DNA of 64,000 bases from Shinella zoogloeoides. Lineage in GTDB: Bacteria; Pseudomonadota; Alphaproteobacteria; Rhizobiales; Rhizobiaceae. The notes below the pieces were generated by a model, which did no database searches, was not told the DNA's origin, and saw nothing but the letters and a program-made list of their open reading frames with translations. The DNA is taken from assembly GCF_033705735.1 (NCBI RefSeq), contig NZ_CP131131.1, positions 1-64,000 on the forward strand. Direction: 5' to 3'. Positions within the stretch are counted from its first letter, which is position 1, and each line of letters begins with the position of its first letter. The translations under genes and the position numbers were made by a program. This document shows, one piece after another, positions 7,229-15,979 of the stretch.

Positions 7229-9666
7229 CCCTGCCTTCCCATGCCGCTATCGTCATCATTGGTGGCGGCATCATCGGCTGCTCGACGGCCTTTCATCTCG
7301 CGCGCGACCATAAGGCGGATGTCATTCTTCTGGAGCAGGAGGCCCTGACCTCCGGCTCCACCTGGCATGCCGCCGGTCTTGTCGGCCAGTTGCGCTCGTC
7401 GGCTTCGATCACCCGCGTGCTGAAATATTCGGTCGATCTCTACAAGGATCTCGAACACCAGACCGGCGTTGCGACCGGCTGGAAGATGGCGGGCTGCCTT
7501 CGGCTCGCGACGAACCGGGATCGCTGGACGGAGTTCCGCCGCCTTGCCACGACGGCGGGAAGCTTCGGCATGGACATGCATCTGCTGTCGCCGGAAGAAG
7601 TGAAGGCCCTCTGGCCTCTGATGGAGGTCGGCGACCTCGTGGGTGCAAGCTTCCTGCCGACGGACGGGCAGGCGAGCCCATCCGATATCACGCAGTCGCT
7701 TGCCAAGGGCGCCCGCATGCATGGCGCGAAGATCTTCGAACACGTGCGCGTCACCGGTTTCGATCTGCAGGATGGGCGAATCCACAAGGTGCGCACGACG
7801 ATGGGGGATATTGCCTGCGAGACGGTGGTCAACTGCGCGGGGCAATGGGCAAGGCAGGTCGGGGCGATGGCGGGCGTCAATGTGCCTCTCCAACCGGTGA
7901 AGCACCAGTATATCATCACCGAGCGGCTTCCGGGGCTCGCCGTGGATGCGCCCACGGTGCGCGATCCGGACCGGCGTACCTATTTCAAGGAGGAAGTCGG
8001 CGGCCTGGTCATGGGCGGCTATGAGCCGAACCCACAGGCCTGGACGACCGGCGACGTGCCGGCCGACTGGGCCTTTCGGTTGTTCGATGACGACTACGAT
8101 CATTTTGAACAGCATATGGTCGAGGCGATCGCCCGGGTGCCGGCACTGGAGAATGTCGGCGTCAGGCAGATGATCAACGGCGCGGAGAGCTTTACGCCCG
8201 ACGGCAACTTCATTCTCGGCGCTGCTCCGGAATGCCGGAACATGTTCGTCGGGGCGGGTTTCAACGCCTTCGGCATCGCCTCCGGCGGCGGGGCAGGGTG
8301 GGTGCTGGCCCAATGGATCATCGACGGGGAGGCGCCGCTCGATCTCTGGTCCGTCGATATTCGCCGGTTCAGCGACCTGCACAGGGACCGTCAATGGGTG
8401 CTCGACCGCACGCTGGAAGCCTATGGGAAGCACTATGCGATCACCTTTCCCCATGAGGAATACGAGAGCGGCCGCCCGCGTATCGTCTCACCGCTCTATG
8501 ATCGCTTGAAGGGAAGGGGGGCGGTCTTTGGCTCGAAGCTCGGTTGGGAGCGGCCGAACTGGTTTGCGCCGCAGGGAGTGGCGGCGAGGGACGTCTATTC
8601 CATGGTCCGGCAGAATTGGTTTACCGCCGTAAACTCGGAGCATCGGCACGTGCGCGAAGCGGTCGGTATTTTCGATCAGTCGTCCTTTGCCAAATATGAG
8701 ATGAGGGGGCCTGATGCCGTGAAGGCCCTCGACTGGATTTGCGCCAATGACATTTCAAAGCCGGCAGGCCGCATCACCTATACGCAGCTTCTCAACAGCC
8801 GCGGCGGCATTGCCGCGGACCTGACGGTCGCGCGGCTGTCCGAGGATGCATTCTATATCGTGACAGGCACCGGCTTTCGCACGCATGATCTTGGCTGGAT
8901 AGCGGACCATATTCCAGCAGGCTCCGATGTCACGCTCCATGATGTGACGGAAGAGTATGGCGTGCTCTCACTGATGGGGCCGAAGGCGCGGACGGTGCTT
9001 GCGGCGGTTACGGATGCGGATGTGTCCAATGCCGGTTTTCCCTTCGGCCATGTGCGGGAGATTGCCATAGCCGGTCATACCGTCCGCGCATTGCGCATCA
9101 CCTATGTCGGGGAACTCGGATGGGAGTTACACATGCCGATGGACGCTTTGATCGATGTCTTCGACGTGCTGATGAAGACGGGGACGTCATCCGATATCCG
9201 GCCTGTCGGCTATCGCGCGCTTGAATCGCTGCGTCTCGAAAAGGGATATCGGGCTTGGGGAGCGGATATCACGCCGAACGATACGCCCTTCGAGGCCGGT
9301 CTCGGCTGGGCGGTGAAGTTGCGCGAGAAGGGAGACTTTCTCGGCCGCTCTGCGCTGGAGGCCGCAAAGGGGCAACCGCAAAGAAAGGCCTTCGTCGGCT
9401 TTACGGTTGACGACCCGAACATCGTCCTTCTCGGCCGCGAGACGATCCTGCGAAATGGTGAGCCGGTGGGATATCTCACGAGTGGAGGATATGGCGACAC
9501 GATCGGCAAGGGCATCGGTTATGGCTATGTCTGCCGCTCGGAGGGCGTAGACGATGCCTTCCTGAAAGACGGCGTTTACGAGCTCGTCGTCGCGATGGAG
9601 CGCACACCTGCGACCATTCACTTGGAGCCGCTGTACGATCCTCTGGGCCTTCGGGTGAGAAGTTGA
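7225..9666 (+). CDS. Dimethylglycine/sarcosine-dehydrogenase-like FAD enzyme with GcvT domain
   Basis: This 813-residue enzyme combines an N-terminal FAD-dependent DAO domain with a C-terminal aminomethyltransferase (GcvT) domain. The GGGIIG dinucleotide motif is at 13-18. The segment STWHAAGLVG (about 45-54) holds the His that carries covalent FAD in dimethylglycine dehydrogenase. The folate-binding half includes GYRALESLRLEKGYRAWG (about 660-677). Such enzymes demethylate N-methylated amino acids and pass the carbon to tetrahydrofolate. ATG 7225 overlaps the stop of the kinase gene. A parS palindrome lies inside the gene at 8619-8634. The exact substrate cannot be told from sequence. Confidence 0.9.
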   Translation: MTLPSHAAIVIIGGGIIGCSTAFHLARDHKADVILLEQEALTSGSTWHAAGLVGQLRSSASITRVLKYSVDLYKDLEHQTGVATGWKMAGCLRLATNRDRWTEFRRLATTAGSFGMDMHLLSPEEVKALWPLMEVGDLVGASFLPTDGQASPSDITQSLAKGARMHGAKIFEHVRVTGFDLQDGRIHKVRTTMGDIACETVVNCAGQWARQVGAMAGVNVPLQPVKHQYIITERLPGLAVDAPTVRDPDRRTYFKEEVGGLVMGGYEPNPQAWTTGDVPADWAFRLFDDDYDHFEQHMVEAIARVPALENVGVRQMINGAESFTPDGNFILGAAPECRNMFVGAGFNAFGIASGGGAGWVLAQWIIDGEAPLDLWSVDIRRFSDLHRDRQWVLDRTLEAYGKHYAITFPHEEYESGRPRIVSPLYDRLKGRGAVFGSKLGWERPNWFAPQGVAARDVYSMVRQNWFTAVNSEHRHVREAVGIFDQSSFAKYEMRGPDAVKALDWICANDISKPAGRITYTQLLNSRGGIAADLTVARLSEDAFYIVTGTGFRTHDLGWIADHIPAGSDVTLHDVTEEYGVLSLMGPKARTVLAAVTDADVSNAGFPFGHVREIAIAGHTVRALRITYVGELGWELHMPMDALIDVFDVLMKTGTSSDIRPVGYRALESLRLEKGYRAWGADITPNDTPFEAGLGWAVKLREKGDFLGRSALEAAKGQPQRKAFVGFTVDDPNIVLLGRETILRNGEPVGYLTSGGYGDTIGKGIGYGYVCRSEGVDDAFLKDGVYELVVAMERTPATIHLEPLYDPLGLRVRS
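8619..8634 (-). promoter_or_regulatory. Second parS-type site, inside a coding sequence
   Basis: GTTTACCGCCGTAAAC matches the repABC parS consensus GTTNNCNGCNGNNAAC and is the exact reverse complement of the site at 5314-5329. It is embedded in the dimethylglycine-dehydrogenase-like gene, where it encodes part of the segment WFTAVNSEH. Confidence 0.75.
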
Positions 9667-10113
9667 GGATGATGAATGGCCGTTTGTTGCAGGCGACCAG
9701 ATCTGTCTTTCCGGTGGCATGACGAGCAGGGGAGGCCAGTATCCGTTGGTGGTAGCGCTACCGCTGATCATCCGTGCCCGTTGCTATGGAAAGCGACTCG
9801 GCTATTCAGTGTTTTGCCTCTGGTGGGGAACCGATAGCGCTCCATGAGGTGCCGGATGGCCGGGCGTATCGGCGATCTCGCAAACCCTTGTATGGACGGG
9901 AAGTCTATCAATCGTTCGTAAACGTCTCTATGGTGTCATTAGCGGAACGAGGTGAGTCGGAGCGTGTGAATTTACGCGGTCTCACCGACGGGAACGGCCA
10001 CTGCACGCCGAAATCCGAGTATCCCCTCTCATTATTCCTGGTCCTCTTCTTATCGAAACCTCATGTGGTGAACGTTATCGCCCACATAGCGTTCGTTTGG
10101 AAAATCGCTTACC
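9667..10113. other. Gene-poor gap of 447 bases
   Basis: No convincing coding sequence was found. An open frame at 9774-10178 overlaps the next gene and has no recognisable protein features. The stretch contains an orphan 12-bp palindrome (9752-9763, listed separately) and becomes less G+C-rich from about 9890. It may hold the promoter of the gene at 10114 and remnants of a rearrangement. Confidence 0.5.
9752..9763. promoter_or_regulatory. LacI-type operator-like palindrome
   Basis: The perfect 12-bp palindrome GGTAGCGCTACC has the central CG and the symmetry typical of LacI/GalR operators. No LacI-family gene or sugar-uptake gene adjoins it in this window, so its regulator and target are unknown. 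Confidence 0.35.
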
Positions 10114-11241
10114 ATGAATTCAATGCGTTACGATCCTGCGAAATTGCCTATCCAACGCCTGCTTCAGCCGCTTTCTGACGCGGAAGTGGCGCTGGCGCGC
10201 CTCGATGAGCGAGTTGCCCGCTCCCCGGTCGGTCAGGGATGGATCGAGCGCATGCATTTCACGGATGCCTGCGCATCGCTCTGGGTCGATGGTGAGCTCG
10301 TCCATCTCGAGGATCTCGTCCTGCATGATGCGGCGCATGACGTTCGCGCTCCCACCCATGAATTGACCATTGCGTCCGACGTCCTCAGAACCCGGCGTCG
10401 TATCGCCGCGCAGCCATCCGATTGGGCCTTGTCGGCGCAAGGCCTGAACAACCTTTGCAGGGCGGGTGGGGTTGATGGCGGCCAGTCAGTCCGTGACGGC
10501 GGGGGAGGGGCGGCGGATGCTGTGGCGGTGGCGCAGGGGAGCGACGATGTCGGCGAGGATATGTCGGATCCGTTGGCCCGCGAACTTGCGGCGATCGATG
10601 CCTTGCTGGCGCGGTCGGAGGCGATGATGGCGGAGACGAAGGCTTCCGGTCGCGTGCGCGAGCGGGAAGCGCTCGTCTACGAGGCGGATTGGGATGAGGA
10701 TGCGCGTCTGGAGGAATGGCGCGCCGTGCTGGCCGAGATCGGCAATTTGCCGCCGGTGCTGCAGGCGGTCCTCGCCCTCGATGCGTGGAATGTTCTCGGC
10801 GTCCTGCAGCATGGGGCCTGGCTCGGCCGGCAGCTTGCCGGCAGCATATTGCGCCAGGCCGCACTTACCACCGGCCCCCATCTCGCGGCCTTCAATCTCG
10901 GCCTGAAGAGCATTCCTGTCGACCGGCGCCGGCACGTCGATCGCGACATCAGGATCTCGGCCATGCTGCATGCCCTTGGCGCGGCCGCGGAACTGGGGCT
11001 GAAGGAACATGACCGGTTGACGCTGGCGCGCACCATGATGGAGCGCAAGCTCGTCGGGCGGCGAGCCTCATCGAACCTGCCCGGCCTCATCGATCTGGTC
11101 CTGGCACGGCCGATGGTTTCGGCCGGCATGGTCGCCGAGGCGCTCGACGTCACCCCGCAGGCGGCCTTGCGCATCATCCGCGAACTCGGGCTGCGCGAGA
11201 TGACGGGCAGGGGGCGTTTTCGCGCCTGGGGTGTCGTCTAG
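10114..11241 (+). CDS. RHE_PE00001-family protein (DUF1612 plus C-terminal HTH)
   Basis: This 375-residue product resembles the RHE_PE00001 family, which is common on rhizobial plasmids near repABC. The N-terminal Fic-like half contains IERMHFTDACASLWVDGEL and APTHELTIASDVLRTRR. A Gly/Ala/Asp-rich linker follows (about 130-155). The C-terminal helix-turn-helix is RPMVSAGMVAEALDVTPQAA (about 329-348). Family members are thought to bind DNA, but their role is not established. ATG 10114 or ATG 10123 could be the start; neither has a strong ribosome site. An inverted repeat CCGTAT-N6-ATACGG at 11250-11267 follows the stop codon. Confidence 0.8.
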   Translation: MNSMRYDPAKLPIQRLLQPLSDAEVALARLDERVARSPVGQGWIERMHFTDACASLWVDGELVHLEDLVLHDAAHDVRAPTHELTIASDVLRTRRRIAAQPSDWALSAQGLNNLCRAGGVDGGQSVRDGGGGAADAVAVAQGSDDVGEDMSDPLARELAAIDALLARSEAMMAETKASGRVREREALVYEADWDEDARLEEWRAVLAEIGNLPPVLQAVLALDAWNVLGVLQHGAWLGRQLAGSILRQAALTTGPHLAAFNLGLKSIPVDRRRHVDRDIRISAMLHALGAAAELGLKEHDRLTLARTMMERKLVGRRASSNLPGLIDLVLARPMVSAGMVAEALDVTPQAALRIIRELGLREMTGRGRFRAWGVV

Positions 11242-11354
11242 GTGCGCGGCCGTATTGCACGATACGGCAGATACGGTGCTGGACAGAGAGGTTACCGGCT
11301 CTCCCGTCGTTCATGCGGGTGGTCGCGGTAGAGACGATTTGTGATGCGTCCTTT

Positions 11355-12251
11355 TCAACCGCGCTGCTTGAAGAGAGAGACGATCCAGTCAACAAACACG
11401 CGCACGCGCGGCGAAAGCTGCCGGTTGCGTGGGTAGAGGAGCGAGACCGGCGTGCTCGTGGGCGGAAAGTCCGCAAGCACTTCTACGAGATCCCCCGCCG
11501 TAATCGCCATCTCCGCATGATAGCGGGGGATCTGGATCAGGCCGAGACCAAGCCTGGCGGCGGCGACATAGCTTTCGGCCGCATTTACCGAAACGGTGGC
11601 GGGCAGGACGATCTCCCGCAAGTCTCCACCCACGACGAATTCGAGCGGCAGCACGCCGCCTGTGGCGCTGGAGCGAAAGCCGATCATCTGGTGGCCGTCG
11701 AGTGCATCGGGATGCTGCGGCGTGCCATGGCGGGCGATATAGGCTGGGGCGGCCAGCGTGACCTCGTCGAGCATGGCGACCGTTCGTCCCACCATGTCGC
11801 TATCCTGCGGCGCGCCGACCCGCAGGACGCAGTCGATGCCTTCGCGGACGAGATCGACTAGGCGATCCCCCTCGCTCATATAGATTTCGATGTCGGGATA
11901 TCGGATGAGGAAGTCGGGCAGGTTCGGCAAGACGAAGTGGCGCGCGAGCGTGCCGTGGACATCGACGCGCAGCAACCCCTTCGGCTTTGCGCCGGCAAAC
12001 GCGCCCTCGGCATCCTCGATATCGGAAAGGATCGCGAGGCAACGGCGGTAATAGGCCTCCCCGTCCAGCGTCGGACTGACATGGCGCGTCGTGCGCTGGA
12101 GGAGCTGAACGCCGAGGCGTGCTTCCAGATCCTTCACCGCATCGCTCACCGTCGATCGCGGCAGTCCCGTATCTTCCGCTGCAAGGGTGAAGCTGCGGCG
12201 CTCGACGACGCGGGCGAAGACCCGCATGGCTTCCAGCTTGTCCATTTCCAT
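11355..12251 (-). CDS. LysR-family transcriptional regulator
   Basis: This is a 298-residue LysR-type regulator. The N-terminal winged helix-turn-helix (about 5-64) has the signature MRVFARVVERRSFTLAAE and DLEARLGVQLLQRTTR. The remaining substrate-binding-like domain includes GLLRVDVHGTLARHFVLP. It belongs to the large group that often controls an adjacent oxidoreductase. The start at 12251 (MEMDKLEAMR) gives the usual family N-terminus. It is divergent from the SDR gene at 12366 across a 114-base gap holding a 19-bp palindrome, so it most probably controls that gene and itself. Confidence 0.93.
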   Translation of the reverse strand: MEMDKLEAMRVFARVVERRSFTLAAEDTGLPRSTVSDAVKDLEARLGVQLLQRTTRHVSPTLDGEAYYRRCLAILSDIEDAEGAFAGAKPKGLLRVDVHGTLARHFVLPNLPDFLIRYPDIEIYMSEGDRLVDLVREGIDCVLRVGAPQDSDMVGRTVAMLDEVTLAAPAYIARHGTPQHPDALDGHQMIGFRSSATGGVLPLEFVVGGDLREIVLPATVSVNAAESYVAAARLGLGLIQIPRYHAEMAITAGDLVEVLADFPPTSTPVSLLYPRNRQLSPRVRVFVDWIVSLFKQRG

Positions 12252-12278
12252 TGTTCTCTTACTTCGGAAAGTGAAGCC

Positions 12279-12297
12279 GGATAATGGCCGATTATCC
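12279..12297. promoter_or_regulatory. LysR-type operator between the regulator and the SDR gene
   Basis: The palindrome GGATAATGGCCGATTATCC (7-bp arms, 5-base centre) includes an ATAAT-N5-ATTAT core, close to the T-N11-A layout of LysR sites. It sits midway between the divergent lysR-type and SDR genes. Confidence 0.6.
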
Positions 12298-12365
12298 GCA
12301 TTTGAGAAAGTGGCAATGTCTTCTTCATCGAACACACGCGTTGCTGAAAACCGAAGGAGAAGAGC

Positions 12366-13109
12366 ATGTCCACGAACCAGAACAAGGTTGCCCTCGTCAC
12401 CGGGGCATCGCGCGGGATCGGCGCGGCCATTGCCGAGCGGCTCGGCCGGGACGGCTTCAGCGTCATCGTCAACTATGCCGGCAATGCGAGCGCCGCCGAG
12501 GGCGTCGTGCGCAGGATCGAGCAGGCCGGCGGCAAGGCCGTCATCGCGCAGGGCGACGTTTCCGATGCGCAGGCCGTGCGCCGCCTTTTCGACAGCGCGG
12601 AAGCAGCTGCCTATGGCGGTGTCGACGTGCTGGTGAACAATGCCGGCGTCATGATGCTCTCGCCGCTGGCTGACGCGGATGATGCCCATTTTACCCGTCA
12701 GATCGATGTCAACCTCAAGGGCACGTTCAACACGCTGCGCGAGGCGGCAAGGCGTCTGCGCAGCGGTGGACGCGTCGTCAATTTCTCGACCAGCGTCGTC
12801 GGCCTGAAGCTTGAGACCTATGGTGTCTATGCGGCGACCAAGGCGGCGGTGGAAACCTTGACCGCGATCATGGCCAAGGAGATGCGTGGCCGCGGCATCA
12901 CCGTCAATGCCATCGCGCCTGGCCCGACGGCCACCGACCTCTTTCTCAACGGCAAGTCGGACGAGCTGGTCGAACGCATGGCGAAGATGAACCCGTTGGA
13001 GCGCCTCGGCACGCCGGAGGACATCGCCGCCGCCGTCGCCTTCCTCGCCGGGCCAGATGGTGGCTGGATCAACGGCCAGACACTCCGCGCCAATGGCGGC
13101 ATGATCTGA
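12366..13109 (+). CDS. Short-chain dehydrogenase/reductase (SDR)
   Basis: This is a 247-residue classical SDR using NAD(P)H. The cofactor motif TGASRGIG is at 12-19 and NNAG at 91-94. The catalytic residues are a Ser around 141-143 in NFSTSVV, Tyr155 and Lys159. The C-terminal GGWINGQTLRANGGMI is typical of the FabG-like group. A GGAGAAGAGC ribosome site precedes ATG 12366. It is divergent from the LysR regulator, an arrangement common for quinone- or aldehyde-reducing SDRs. The substrate is unknown. Confidence 0.93.
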   Translation: MSTNQNKVALVTGASRGIGAAIAERLGRDGFSVIVNYAGNASAAEGVVRRIEQAGGKAVIAQGDVSDAQAVRRLFDSAEAAAYGGVDVLVNNAGVMMLSPLADADDAHFTRQIDVNLKGTFNTLREAARRLRSGGRVVNFSTSVVGLKLETYGVYAATKAAVETLTAIMAKEMRGRGITVNAIAPGPTATDLFLNGKSDELVERMAKMNPLERLGTPEDIAAAVAFLAGPDGGWINGQTLRANGGMI

Positions 13110-13508
13110 CCGTCGCACGGCGGCTGGCGTTGCCGGCCGCCACCGGCGCCGATTTCTGCGAGGGCGTCAATGCCGTGGGCTTCTTGCGTTAGGCTCGCGT
13201 ACCACTGTAACTTTAATACGTATCCTTGTTTTGCATACGATGATTTTGGGCATGCTAGTCTGACTCAGGATTCTTGCCATTTCAGAATCTCCCGTAACTT
13301 CGCAGGCCATACTCCCTTGGTTCGCTGGAATTGCCGCTGCCAGAACCACTCTCGGCGGAGAAATTTGGTATCAAGCTTCGGCTTATATGTAATCAAATCA
13401 CAATTGACATTGCATACAATATGGCCGTAGCGTGTCATCGCGAAGGGCGGAGGAGCCCTTCCTGCATGATACGAATTCCCGATATCACCCGAGCCAGCGA
13501 GAACGCCG
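13110..13508. other. A+T-richer gap with repeated TTGCATAC motifs
   Basis: About 400 bases without a credible gene, visibly richer in A+T than its surroundings between 13190 and 13440. The motif TTGCATACGAT (13231-13241) recurs as TTGCATACAAT (13410-13420), the latter inside ATTG-CATA-CAAT, a GntR-like half-palindromic layout. A TTGACA box (13404-13409) overlaps the second copy. This may be the control region of the downstream cyclodeaminase-like gene. Confidence 0.4.
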
Positions 13509-14531
13509 ATGGAAGCCGCTAACAGAACCGATCCGCGCACGACCCTCGTGCTTTCCCGGTCCGAGATCGAAGGGCTGGTCACCATGGCGGAGGTCATCGA
13601 GGCGGTGGAAGCGGCTCACGCCGACATGTCCAGCGGCAAGGCTGCGCAGCCGGCGGCCGTCGCGATGAAGCTTCCCTCCAGCAGCGGAGCCTTCCTGGCG
13701 ATGCCTGCGCTTGCCGACCGGCAGGGGCTTGCCGTGGTCAAGCTGCTCGCCGACATTCCTGACAATCCGGGCCGCAGCCTTCCCATGCAGCGCTCGGTCG
13801 CGCTGCTCGTCTCGCAGGCGACCGGCGCGCCGGTGGCGATCTTCCATGGCCAGATTCCCACCCGCATCCGGACGGCCGCCGCGAGCGCTGTCGCCACGCG
13901 CCACCTGTCTCGTCCCGACAGCCGCGTGCTCGGGCTGATCGGTGCGGGCGACCTTGCCGTCGAGCATGTTCGCGCCATCCGGGAGGTGCGTGGGATCGAG
14001 CGCGTCGTCGTCTGGTCGCGTTCGGCCGCCACCGTCGCCCGCTTCATCGAACGCGTCGGCCGCGATTGTCCCGAACTCGTGCTGGAGGGCGCCGCTTCGC
14101 CGGAGAATGTCTTCGCCGAGGCCGATGTCGTCTGCACGCTGACCCCTTCCCGCGAGCCGCATGTGAAGGGCGCCTGGTTCAGGCCGGGGCAGCACATCAA
14201 TGCCGTGGGAGCGCCGCCGCGCCCGGATCATCGCGAGATCGATTCCGCCGGCATGGCGAGGGGCCGCGTCTTCCTCGACAGCGTCCCGATGGCGATGCAC
14301 GATTCCGGCGACCTTCTCCTTGCCATCGCCGACGGTGCGATCACCGCGGAACAGGCCGCGACCGAGATCGGCGACGTCATCACCGGTGCTGCTTTGGGCC
14401 GGACTTCGGCCGAAGAGATCACGCTGTTCAATTCCGTCGGCCTTGCCGTGCAGGATCTGGCGATCGGCGACCTGATCGTCGCAAGAGCCCGCGAAAAGGG
14501 CATTGGCATGGAAATCGACCTTACGGCCTGA
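13509..14531 (+). CDS. Ornithine cyclodeaminase / mu-crystallin family protein
   Basis: The 340-residue product belongs to the ornithine cyclodeaminase family, which includes ornithine cyclodeaminases, alanine dehydrogenases and imine reductases. The visible features are the substrate-binding region around VAMKLPSSSGAFLAMPAL, the RIRTAAASAVATRHLSRPD segment preceding the Rossmann fold, the dinucleotide motif GLIGAGDLAVEHV (about 141-153), and NAVGAPPRPDHREID (about 230-244), which contains the expected Asp. No strong ribosome site precedes ATG 13509. It stands alone in its transcription unit behind an A+T-richer leader. The reaction, cyclisation with ammonia loss or imine reduction, cannot be decided. 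Confidence 0.85.
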   Translation: MEAANRTDPRTTLVLSRSEIEGLVTMAEVIEAVEAAHADMSSGKAAQPAAVAMKLPSSSGAFLAMPALADRQGLAVVKLLADIPDNPGRSLPMQRSVALLVSQATGAPVAIFHGQIPTRIRTAAASAVATRHLSRPDSRVLGLIGAGDLAVEHVRAIREVRGIERVVVWSRSAATVARFIERVGRDCPELVLEGAASPENVFAEADVVCTLTPSREPHVKGAWFRPGQHINAVGAPPRPDHREIDSAGMARGRVFLDSVPMAMHDSGDLLLAIADGAITAEQAATEIGDVITGAALGRTSAEEITLFNSVGLAVQDLAIGDLIVARAREKGIGMEIDLTA

Positions 14532-14776
14532 AGTCGTGATCGGCCCGCTCCGGGAAAGAGCCGGCCGATTTCCACCGCTCGCTCCCTATACTTCGGCCTT
14601 CCCGCCAACAACCTGACCGATCTTCTGACAGTTCTGCCCTGCAGATCACGATGGTCCATTGCGTCGTTGAGGCGATGAACCTGGAGGCTCGTTCTCGGGC
14701 GAAAGAATCTGCAGCATCATTGTTCCCGCCCCTTGCCCGGTGCGACAACGAGGACCTGCTCCCGTATCTGTTCACG

Positions 14777-14805
14777 CCCCGGCGAGGCTGATATGACTGC
14801 CGGGG
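14777..14805 (+). promoter_or_regulatory. Hairpin immediately upstream of the DUF2946 start
   Basis: CCCCGGC (14777-14783) can pair with GCCGGGG (14799-14805), leaving a 15-base loop. It ends at the edge of the ribosome-binding region of the gene starting at 14816 and could affect translation. Confidence 0.35.
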
Positions 14806-14815
14806 TGAGGGCAAG

Positions 14816-15208
14816 ATGAGAAAACGCGGGCAACGAGGCAGATCGGGCATGGTGGCAGTCGCTGTCGCCATCCTTCTCGCGTTGCAGGCTCTCCTCGGCT
14901 CCGCAGCCCTTGCCGCCCACAGCGCCATGCCTGCGCTGGACAGCTTCGGAAACCCGCTCTGCATCACCGGTGCCGAAGGCCATGCACCCGAGCCGGGGCA
15001 GGACAGGGACCGTTCGCCGCTTCCCGATTGCTGCACGATCGCCTGCACGATGGCGCTCGGCTTCGTGCCGACGGGCAGGACTGCTGCGATCTTTTTCAAT
15101 CCGCTTATTCAGCCTTCGCAGCGCATCGTCGCAAGGAAGGTGCTGCATCTGCGGTCCATGCTGGATCGTCTGCCGGGCAATCCGCGCGCGCCGCCGCTCG
15201 CCGCCTGA
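14816..15208 (+). CDS. DUF2946-family protein of a copper-associated cluster
   Basis: This 130-residue product has a basic N-terminus and one hydrophobic segment (about 12-34), a signal peptide or anchor. A short Cys-containing stretch PDCCTIACTMALGF (about 70-83) follows. This layout matches DUF2946 proteins, which commonly precede copper-handling genes in proteobacteria. It lies upstream of the YcnI-like gene (183-base gap) and the CopC-CopD fusion. The clustered Cys residues could bind a metal, which is inference. The gap to the next gene contains a stem CCGACGC/GCGTCGG at 15254-15271. Confidence 0.72.
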   Translation: MRKRGQRGRSGMVAVAVAILLALQALLGSAALAAHSAMPALDSFGNPLCITGAEGHAPEPGQDRDRSPLPDCCTIACTMALGFVPTGRTAAIFFNPLIQPSQRIVARKVLHLRSMLDRLPGNPRAPPLAA

Positions 15209-15391
15209 TCGCCGAGCCACTACCGTCTTCTCCAGTCGCATGATCGATTCCGCCCGACGCGAAAGCGTCGGCAATCGGCGCGGCACGCGGAGGGCCATCG
15301 CCCTTCGGGCCCGGAGACGGCGCGTTCTTTCAGGAAAACATCCTTATTCCATTCCTTGCCGGCAGAGTGACCGGCAGCATCGGAGACCGAA

Positions 15392-15922
15392 ATGTTGAAA
15401 CAGACCCTTGCCGCGACGGCTCTTCTCGTCCTCGGCGCATCCACCGCCCTTGCGCATGTCTCGCTGCAAGTGCGGGAAGCGCCGGTGGGCTCGACCTACC
15501 GGGCGATTTTCCAGGTGCCGCATGGCTGCGAAGGCAAGCCGACCCATGTCGTCCGCGTCAAGATTCCCGAAGGGGTCATTGCCGTGAAGCCGCAGCCCAA
15601 GGCAGGATGGACCCTGGAGAAGGTCAAGGGCGCCTATGACAAGTCCTACGATTACTACGGCACCCCGACGAGCGAGGGCGTGAAGGAGATCGTGTGGAGC
15701 GGCGGCAGCCTCGGCGACGACGAATATGACGAGTTCGTGCTGCGCGTCTATCTGACGAAGGATTTGAAGGCGGGCGAAACGCTCTATTTCCCCGTCGTGC
15801 AGGAATGCGGCGATGGCCTTGCCGAGCGCTGGATCGAAATCCCGGCGGAAGGCCAGTCGGCCGACGACCTGGAACTGCCGGCCCCCGAGGTCAAGCTGCT
15901 GGAAGCGGCGGGCGGTCATTAA
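15392..15922 (+). CDS. YcnI-family (DUF1775) periplasmic copper-binding protein
   Basis: The 176-residue product has a clean signal peptide ending in ALA (residues 19-21). Cleavage would leave His22 as the new N-terminus, as in YcnI/DUF1775 proteins, where that His is part of a copper site. The mature domain contains HVSLQVREAPVGSTYRAIF and VVQECGDGLAERWIEIP, both typical of the family. It is followed after 57 bases by the CopC-CopD fusion gene, the usual partnership. A role in periplasmic copper trafficking or tolerance is the established view for the family. Confidence 0.9.
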   Translation: MLKQTLAATALLVLGASTALAHVSLQVREAPVGSTYRAIFQVPHGCEGKPTHVVRVKIPEGVIAVKPQPKAGWTLEKVKGAYDKSYDYYGTPTSEGVKEIVWSGGSLGDDEYDEFVLRVYLTKDLKAGETLYFPVVQECGDGLAERWIEIPAEGQSADDLELPAPEVKLLEAAGGH

Positions 15923-15979
15923 GCGATGCGGGCCGGTGCCGTCGGGCGCCGGCCCGTACCGGAAATTCGGAGGTTGACC

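Noticed and set aside
9774..10178. Open frame of 134 codons after the DMGDH-like gene
   Set aside because: No family resemblance, no ribosome site, skewed composition and overlap with the better-supported gene at 10114.
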